Positions 16,477 through 21,060 of a stretch of DNA of 21,060 nt are shown here, in pieces. A model generated the notes under the pieces. That model searched no databases. It worked only from the letters and a program-made list of their open reading frames with translations, and was not told the DNA's origin. This DNA comes from JACDBE01 sp051002015 (lineage in GTDB: Bacteria > Actinomycetota > Acidimicrobiia > Spongiisociales > UBA5794). A program made the position numbers and the translations under genes. The stretch is taken from positions 1 to 21,060 of the forward strand of contig JBPCMS010000053.1 of assembly GCA_051002015.1 (NCBI GenBank). Reading direction: 5' to 3'. Position 1 is the first letter of the stretch. Each line of letters begins with the position of its first letter.

Positions 16477-18533
16477 TCGAACAGGCTCGCCAGCAGAACA
16501 CCGACGGTGTCGACCCCCGCCGCCGCCGGCGCCGGGGCGTCCTCGGCGGCATCGGTGCCGGTGGCGGCGGTCTCGAAGTGCTCGATAACCGGTGACAGGA
16601 AACGGCTCAGCGGGGCGTACGAGTGGCGGTCGTCGCCACCGAAGCGCCGGTGGTAGAAGCGCTGCGGGAACGAGATGTGGAGGTGGTCCCTGGCCCTGGT
16701 CATCGCCACGTACAGCAGCCGCCGCTCCTCCTCGACCCCGCCGGGCTCGCCCAGCGCCATGTCGGAGGGGATGTTGCCGTCGGCGGCGTGGATGACGAAC
16801 ACGGCGTCCCACTCGCCTCCCTTGGCCGAGTGGATGGTGGACAGGATCAGGTAGTCGTCGTCGAGGTGGGGTGGTCCGGCCAGATCGGAGGTCGACACCG
16901 GGGGATCGAGGGTGAGCTCGGTGAGGAACCGGCTCCGGTTGGGGTAGCCGGCGGCGAGGGCGGCAAGCTGCTCGATGTCGCCGAGACGCACCGCGGCGTC
17001 CTCGTAGCGGGTCTCGGCCACCATCCCGAGGAAGGGGAGGAGCCGGTCGATCTGTACCGCGGGTCCCGGCTCGCCTCCGGCGGTGCCCCTGGCGTCGGCG
17101 AGTGCGGTCTGCAGCTCGGCAAGCGCAGCCCTCGCCTGCACCGGGACGCTCGCCGCCATCCGGCAGAACCCGGTGAGCAGGTCGGTCCCGGCGGCGGCGG
17201 CGGTCGCCTCGGCGGTGCCCATCACCCGCACCGAGGTGGCCGGCCCCACCCCGGGGATCCCGCCCACCACCCGATGCCAGGCCAGGGCGTCGCGTGGGTT
17301 GTCGAGGATGCGGAGCAGGGCGAGCAGGTCCTTGACGTGGGCCGCCTCGAGGAACTTGAGCCCGCCGTACTTGACGAAGGGGATGCGACGCCTGGCCAGC
17401 TCCAGTTCGAGCCCGTCGGAATGGTGGCCGGTGCGGAACAACACCGCCTGGTCCCGCAGGGCGATGCCCTCCTCGCGGTGGGCGAGCACGGTGTCGCATA
17501 CGAAGTCGGCCTGGGACGCCTCGTCCAAGCAGGTGACCAGATCGGGTCTGGCCCCGGCCGGTCGGGAGGAGCGAAGCCGCTTCGGGTACAGCTCGGGAGA
17601 CCCGCCGATCACCGCGTTGGCGGCGGCGAGGATCTGCGGGGTCGAGCGGTAGTTGTCCTCGAGGGTGACGATGGCGGTGTCGGGGAAGTCGCTGGGGAAG
17701 CCGCGGATGTTCTCGATGGATGCCGCCCGGAACGAGTAGATCGCCTGGGCGTCGTCACCGACCACGGTGAGGTTGCCGTCCGGGCCGCACAGCGCGCCCA
17801 GGATCGCCCCCTGGAGCCGGTTGGTGTCCTGGTACTCATCGACCAGCACGTGGTCGAACTGGCTCGTGAGGCTTGGCGCCGCTCCACTGTCGAGCAGCGC
17901 CCACCAGTAGAGCAGCAGATCGTCGTAGTCGAGCACCTGCTGGTCGAGCTTGCGGCTGCGGTACGCCCGGAAGATCACCTTGAGATCGTCTCCGTGCTCG
18001 GCGCACCACGGGAACCGCTCCTTCAGTACCAGGGCGAGCCTCTCCTGCTCGTTGACGGTGCGGGAGTAGATGGCGGCGACCGTCTCGGCCCTGGGGAAAC
18101 GCACCTTCCGGTCGCCCAGCCCGAGCTCGGTGCGGATCATCCCGAGCATCGCCTCGGTGTCGCCCTGGTCGAGCACGGTGAAACCGGCGTCGATACCGAC
18201 GGCGGCGCCGTGGCGGCGGAGCAACCGGTTGGCGATGGAGTGGAAGGTGCCGCCCCACACCCGCCCCGCCGACCGGTCGGCGATCAACCCCCCGGAGCGG
18301 CGCATCATCTCCTCGGCGGCACGCCTGGTGAACGTGAGCAGCAGGATCCGCTCCGCAGGGGTGCCCTGTTCGATCAACCACGCCACCCTGCTGGCCAGGG
18401 TCCTGGTCTTCCCCGACCCGGCGCCCGCCACCACCAGCAGCCGTCCCCCGGGGTGGGTGACCGCCCGCCGCTGGCCATCGTTGAGGTCGTCGAGCCAGGT
18501 GCTCTCGGTGGTGGCGTCCTGCTTGGCGAACAT
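16473..18533 (-). CDS. UvrD/PcrA-like superfamily 1 DNA helicase
   Basis: A 686-residue ATP-dependent 3'-5' helicase of the UvrD/Rep/PcrA group. Motifs in order are the Q-motif region LNDGQRRAV (17-25), Walker A VVAGAGSGKTRT (34-45), LLLTFTRRAAEEM (64-76), GGTFHSIANRLLRRH (94-108), Walker B VLVDEYQDTN (229-238), VVGDDAQAIYSFRAA (257-271) and LEDNYRST (291-298). Near the C-terminus come LSTIHSAKGGEWDAVFV and EERRLLYVAMTRARDHL with the arginine finger. It lacks the long C-terminal tail of typical UvrD/PcrA. The ATG at 18531-18533 lies inside an SOS box and 9 bases after -10 TATCCT, so the mRNA is probably leaderless. It is co-transcribed with dinB. Confidence 0.93.
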   Translation of the reverse strand: MFAKQDATTESTWLDDLNDGQRRAVTHPGGRLLVVAGAGSGKTRTLASRVAWLIEQGTPAERILLLTFTRRAAEEMMRRSGGLIADRSAGRVWGGTFHSIANRLLRRHGAAVGIDAGFTVLDQGDTEAMLGMIRTELGLGDRKVRFPRAETVAAIYSRTVNEQERLALVLKERFPWCAEHGDDLKVIFRAYRSRKLDQQVLDYDDLLLYWWALLDSGAAPSLTSQFDHVLVDEYQDTNRLQGAILGALCGPDGNLTVVGDDAQAIYSFRAASIENIRGFPSDFPDTAIVTLEDNYRSTPQILAAANAVIGGSPELYPKRLRSSRPAGARPDLVTCLDEASQADFVCDTVLAHREEGIALRDQAVLFRTGHHSDGLELELARRRIPFVKYGGLKFLEAAHVKDLLALLRILDNPRDALAWHRVVGGIPGVGPATSVRVMGTAEATAAAAGTDLLTGFCRMAASVPVQARAALAELQTALADARGTAGGEPGPAVQIDRLLPFLGMVAETRYEDAAVRLGDIEQLAALAAGYPNRSRFLTELTLDPPVSTSDLAGPPHLDDDYLILSTIHSAKGGEWDAVFVIHAADGNIPSDMALGEPGGVEEERRLLYVAMTRARDHLHISFPQRFYHRRFGGDDRHSYAPLSRFLSPVIEHFETAATGTDAAEDAPAPAAAGVDTVGVLLASLFE

Positions 18534-18543
18534 ATGTTCGCCA
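18524..18543. promoter_or_regulatory. LexA-type SOS box overlapping the helicase start codon
   Basis: A perfect 20-bp palindrome with core GAAC-ATAT-GTTC flanked by CG on both sides, matching the Gram-positive/actinobacterial SOS box (C-GAAC-N4-GTTC-G). It contains the ATG of the helicase and abuts the -10 element, so bound LexA would block initiation of the helicase-dinB transcript. Confidence 0.85.
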
Positions 18544-18548
18544 GGATA
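18543..18548 (-). promoter_or_regulatory. -10 element of the helicase-dinB operon
   Basis: TATCCT on the minus strand, 9 bases before the ATG, with its last base shared with the edge of the SOS palindrome. No convincing -35 at 16-18 bp. The spacing implies a leaderless or nearly leaderless mRNA. Confidence 0.6.
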
Positions 18549-18660
18549 GCGAGCGGTACGGTCCCGGCGGGGACCAGGGACCCGGTGGTCGACTTCGGAG
18601 CCGCCGGGCGGACAGGTCGTGGTGTGGTGGTTACCGGAGACGAGGGTCGACGGGTCCCGG

Positions 18661-19782
18661 TCAATCCTGTGGTGAGGGTTTGGTGCGCAGGTTGCCCGAG
18701 GAGGTGCGCCGGGCGAGACCGAGGTTGGGGAGCGGCTGCTCGGTCCCGGCGATCAGGGCGGCGACGTACTCGCCCATCGCCGGGCCGTGCTTGAAGCCGT
18801 GGCCAGACCCTGCCCCGACCAGCCAGACGTCCGGATGTTCGGGGTGGGGGGCGACGATCCATTGGCCGTCGGGGGTCGAGGAGTACTGGCAGGTGCGGGT
18901 CAGCGTGACCGGTGCGTCTGCGATGCCGGGGAATCGCCCGGCGAGGTAGCGGCGACAGCGCTCCAGGTTGGCCGGGGAGGGGAGGCGCTCGCCGGTGTCG
19001 GGGTCGAAGTCGTCGCCGTCGAGGTCGGAGGCCGCCTTGAAGCCCTTGCCCCCGATGTCGCCGCATCCGTACATCGCCTCATCGTGGTCGATCCATCCGG
19101 GGACGCCCGGTGCCGCCCAGTCCGGTCCCACCCCATAGAACACCACGTCTTGCTTGGTGACCTTCGCATCGACCAGGTCGGGGAACAGCGTGCGGAGCCA
19201 GGGTCCGCAGGCCCACACCACCACGTCGGCGCCGCGGCGGATCCCGTCGACGACGACGCCCGGTTCGTCCGGGATCGCCCGTGCCGTCGTGACCCGGGCG
19301 CCCCGTCGTCGGGCCCGTTCCGCCAGCACGCCGACGGCGCGCCCCGCCCGCAACACCCCCGCCTCCGGCTCGAACAGTGCCGCCTCGATGCCCGAGGTGT
19401 CGATGCTAGGGAACAGCTCCCGCAGCCCGCCGTCGTCGAGGGTCTCGACCGGGATGCCCATCCGGTCCATGGTCCTCCCGCTCTCGGCGACCCATCCGCC
19501 GGCCGAGCCGAACCAGACCACCCCGGAACGCACCAGCAGCTCGGCACCGGTGTCGTCCTCGATCTCATCCCACAGCGCCCGCGCCCGCCATGCCATGGCC
19601 GTGTACCAGGCGTCACCGCCGTGGCCGCAGCGGATCAACCTGGTTTCCCCGCCGCTCGACTGTCTGGCGTGACCGGGGTGGTACTGCTCGATCAGCTCGA
19701 CGTCCCAGCCCTCACCGGCGAGGTGATCGGCGATCGACACCCCGAAGATGCCCGCCCCGACCACGATGACCGACCCGGTCAT
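18661..19782 (-). CDS. FAD-dependent amine oxidoreductase, monomeric sarcosine oxidase/DAO family
   Basis: A 373-residue flavoprotein of the DAO superfamily, closest in pattern to monomeric sarcosine oxidase and N-methyl-amino-acid oxidases. The FAD motif GAGIFG is at 9-14. SSGGETRLIR (42-51) is a family hallmark. Cys298 in RTCQYSSTPDG is placed like the Cys that covalently binds FAD in this family, followed by GAGSGHGFKHGP (323-334). The likely reaction is oxidation of a secondary or N-methyl amine; the substrate cannot be deduced. I chose the ATG at 19780-19782, which overlaps the stop of a short upstream ORF (ATGA). A GTG at 19789-19791 would add three residues, and neither has a strong Shine-Dalgarno of its own. 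Confidence 0.88.
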   Translation of the reverse strand: MTGSVIVVGAGIFGVSIADHLAGEGWDVELIEQYHPGHARQSSGGETRLIRCGHGGDAWYTAMAWRARALWDEIEDDTGAELLVRSGVVWFGSAGGWVAESGRTMDRMGIPVETLDDGGLRELFPSIDTSGIEAALFEPEAGVLRAGRAVGVLAERARRRGARVTTARAIPDEPGVVVDGIRRGADVVVWACGPWLRTLFPDLVDAKVTKQDVVFYGVGPDWAAPGVPGWIDHDEAMYGCGDIGGKGFKAASDLDGDDFDPDTGERLPSPANLERCRRYLAGRFPGIADAPVTLTRTCQYSSTPDGQWIVAPHPEHPDVWLVGAGSGHGFKHGPAMGEYVAALIAGTEQPLPNLGLARRTSSGNLRTKPSPQD

Positions 19783-19826
19783 CGGGCCCACCGGGCCGTC
19801 GTCGTGCTGGTCCGTCGCCGCGCCAT
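19779..19826 (-). CDS. Putative 15-residue upstream ORF coupled to the oxidoreductase
   Basis: An ATG at 19824-19826 follows a strong Shine-Dalgarno (GGGAGGA, 6 bases upstream) and encodes MARRRTSTTTARWAR. Its stop overlaps the ATG of the oxidoreductase in the form ATGA. The only good ribosome-binding site in this leader serves the short frame, so it may recruit ribosomes for the downstream gene. It is too short to judge by composition. Confidence 0.4.
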   Translation of the reverse strand: MARRRTSTTTARWAR

Positions 19827-19862
19827 CGCCGTTCCTCCCAGCCGCGCAGCGTACCGGCGGAC

Positions 19863-19912
19863 TTTCTTAGGATCGAAACGCGTCATGAGAGACGCGTTTC
19901 GATCCTAAGAAA
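19863..19912. terminator. 22-bp perfect hairpin between ligC and the oxidoreductase
   Basis: Arms 19863-19884 and 19891-19912 are perfect complements, loop ATGAGA. The arms contain GGATCGAAACGCGTC and begin or end in TTTC/GAAA, which is more AT-rich than the surroundings. It lies 27 bp after the ligC stop, so it probably ends the ligC transcript; there is no U-tract on that strand beyond the arm itself. Confidence 0.75.
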
Positions 19913-19939
19913 CGGCGGGGGGTCCGGGCGGCGCCGGCG

Positions 19940-20968
19940 TCAACCGACCACGTCGGTGAAACCGGCTCCCCCGGGCCGTTCCAGTTGATCCAGGGTGCAC
20001 TCCTCGGCAGGCTTGTCCGGCCTCCAGCGCTCGAATCGGGTGGCGTGGCGGAAGCGGATCCCTTCGAGCTGGTCGTAGCCGATCTGCACCACCACACCCG
20101 GCGTCACCGGCACCCAGTCGAGTTCCTTACCGCTCGACCACCGGCTCTGCGCCCCAGGGACCCTGGCCATGTCGTCGCCGCCGAAGCTCTCCTCGGTGCG
20201 GAGCCGCTCGAACCTGCCGAGCAGCTCGACCCTGTCGTGATCCGAGAACCCCGAGCAGTGGCCGACGAACTGGAAGCTGCCGGCATCGTCGTACAACCCG
20301 AGCAGGATCGACCCGATCTTGTCGCCGTCCTTGTGGACCCGATAGCCGCCGACGACACAGTCCGCCTCGCGGCGGTGCTTCCACTTGATCCAGTCGCGCT
20401 TGTTCTCCACGTAGACACCGTCGCCCGCCTTGGCGATGATCCCGTCGCATCCGGCCGCCTCGTACTCGGTGAACCACTCGGTGGCCACGGCGAGATCGTC
20501 GGTCACCGGGGTGAGGTGCCACGGATCCCCCAGCCCCACGGCCAGCTCCTCGAGACGGCGGCGGCGCTCGTGCTGGGGATTGGCGCGCAGGTCTTCGCCG
20601 GCGACGGCGAGCAGGTCGAAGGCAACCAGCTCGGCAGGTGTCTGCTCGGCGAGCAGGTTGACCCGCGACGCCGCCGGGTGGATCCGCTGCTGCAGCGTCT
20701 CGAACTCGGTGACGTCATCGACCACCACCACGATCTCGACATCGACAACGGTGCCGGCGGGGAGCTGGTCGACGGCGGCGGCCAGCTCGGGGAAGTAGCG
20801 GAGCAGGTCCTTTCCGCTGCGCGAGTCGATCCGCCGCTTGTCACCGGACCAGATGATCGCCCGAAACCCGTCCCACTTCGGCTCGTACATCCATCCGGGC
20901 GGCGAGGGCGGTGTCTCCTTGGCCCTGGCCAGCATCGGCTTGATCGGCGGGGGGAACGGCCAGTTCAT
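19940..20968 (-). CDS. ligC: ATP-dependent DNA ligase, LigC type
   Basis: A 342-residue ligase that closely follows the pattern of mycobacterial LigC. The nucleotidyl-accepting Lys31 lies in YEPKWDGFR. Motif Ia is SRSGKDLLRYFPE (49-61), motif IV DGIIAK (176-181) and motif V WIKWKH (194-199). The blocks LQQRIHPAASRVNLL, AFDLLA, GYRVHKDGDKIGSILLGLY and FRHATRFERWRPDK are also LigC-like. Motif III, usually DGE, reads D76-V77-E78, so the Gly is replaced by Val while the catalytic Glu is kept. There are no Ku, polymerase or nuclease domains attached. The ATG at 20966-20968 lies 8 bases after -10-like TAACCT and has no clear Shine-Dalgarno; extension to 21055 would read through a poly-G/poly-C tract and is unlikely. 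Confidence 0.93.
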   Translation of the reverse strand: MNWPFPPPIKPMLARAKETPPSPPGWMYEPKWDGFRAIIWSGDKRRIDSRSGKDLLRYFPELAAAVDQLPAGTVVDVEIVVVVDDVTEFETLQQRIHPAASRVNLLAEQTPAELVAFDLLAVAGEDLRANPQHERRRRLEELAVGLGDPWHLTPVTDDLAVATEWFTEYEAAGCDGIIAKAGDGVYVENKRDWIKWKHRREADCVVGGYRVHKDGDKIGSILLGLYDDAGSFQFVGHCSGFSDHDRVELLGRFERLRTEESFGGDDMARVPGAQSRWSSGKELDWVPVTPGVVVQIGYDQLEGIRFRHATRFERWRPDKPAEECTLDQLERPGGAGFTDVVG

Positions 20969-20976
20969 CGCCGCCG

Positions 20977-20982
20977 AGGTTA
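20977..20982 (-). promoter_or_regulatory. -10 element of ligC, leaderless arrangement
   Basis: TAACCT on the minus strand, 8 bases before the ATG, fits TANNNT. No Shine-Dalgarno is present, consistent with a leaderless mRNA. No clear -35. Confidence 0.45.
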
Positions 20983-20993
20983 CCGGGCCTGGG

Positions 20994-21027
20994 CCTCCCC
21001 CACCCCCTTCGGGGGGGGGGGGGGAGG
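20994..21027. repeat. C-rich arm, TTCG loop and 14-base G run
   Basis: CCTCCCCCACCCCC is followed by TTCG and then a run of G that is 14 long when the loop G is included (21011-21024), ending in AGG. It can fold as a hairpin closed by a UUCG tetraloop, or as a G-quadruplex-prone tract on the plus strand. The exact G count is easily mis-sequenced. Probably the terminator of a gene beyond the right edge, or part of the ligC upstream region. Confidence 0.6.
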
Positions 21028-21060
21028 CGGGAGCAACAAGCAGGACCGCCGCCATACTCA

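Noticed and set aside
15217..17499. Apparent 760-residue fusion of DinB to an N-terminal extension
   Set aside because: The extra part is the helicase gene read in another frame; the DinB GTG overlaps the helicase stop as GTGA.

Overview
This is a gene-dense, high-GC window, roughly 70% GC by eye over most of its length and nearer 60% by hand counts at the far left. Several things point to an actinobacterium, plausibly an uncultured Acidimicrobiia-like lineage; the class is inference only. They are a mycobacterial-type LigC ligase, a GAAC-N4-GTTC SOS box, several apparently leaderless starts with TANNNT -10 elements, GTG/TTG starts, and T/D/A/P-rich linkers after lipoboxes. No tRNA, rRNA, IS element, phage gene or CRISPR array was seen.

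Layout. (1) 1-7217, minus strand: a peptide/nickel-family ABC importer operon in the order lipoprotein solute-binding protein, two permeases and two ATPases, with the permease/ATPase genes joined by 1-4 bp overlaps. It ends in a pyridine-nucleotide-disulfide flavoenzyme that runs off the left edge. (2) 7535-8968, plus strand: a small protein made of two tandem helix-turn-helix-like repeats, divergent from the importer, then a CapA-family lipoprotein. (3) 8992-9115: two tandem 62-bp units, each able to fold into a long hairpin. (4) 9222-12324, plus strand: a K+-independent-type proton-pumping pyrophosphatase and a DedA membrane protein, the latter followed by a strong hairpin. (5) 12488-15182, plus strand: a three-gene envelope cluster with a Tat-exported unknown protein, an M15/extensin-like peptidase and a lipoprotein. 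(6) 15217-18533, minus strand: a UvrD-like helicase overlapping a DinB polymerase, under a LexA-type SOS box that overlaps both the promoter and the start codon. (7) 18661-20968, minus strand: a sarcosine-oxidase-type flavoprotein preceded by a 15-codon ORF, a 22-bp perfect palindrome, and an ATP-dependent DNA ligase (ligC).

The most unusual signal is the solute-binding protein. Its family-5 fold appears circularly permuted: the segment that normally starts the mature protein, including the 'LRxGVxFHDG' block, is at the C-terminus, and the mature protein starts with the block that normally follows it. The reading frame is uninterrupted and the rest of the transporter is normal, so this looks like a real protein architecture rather than a broken gene.

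Functional themes are peptide uptake, cell-envelope work (CapA, DedA, peptidase, lipoproteins), pyrophosphate-driven proton pumping, and an SOS-controlled helicase plus translesion polymerase, with a second repair gene (ligase) nearby.
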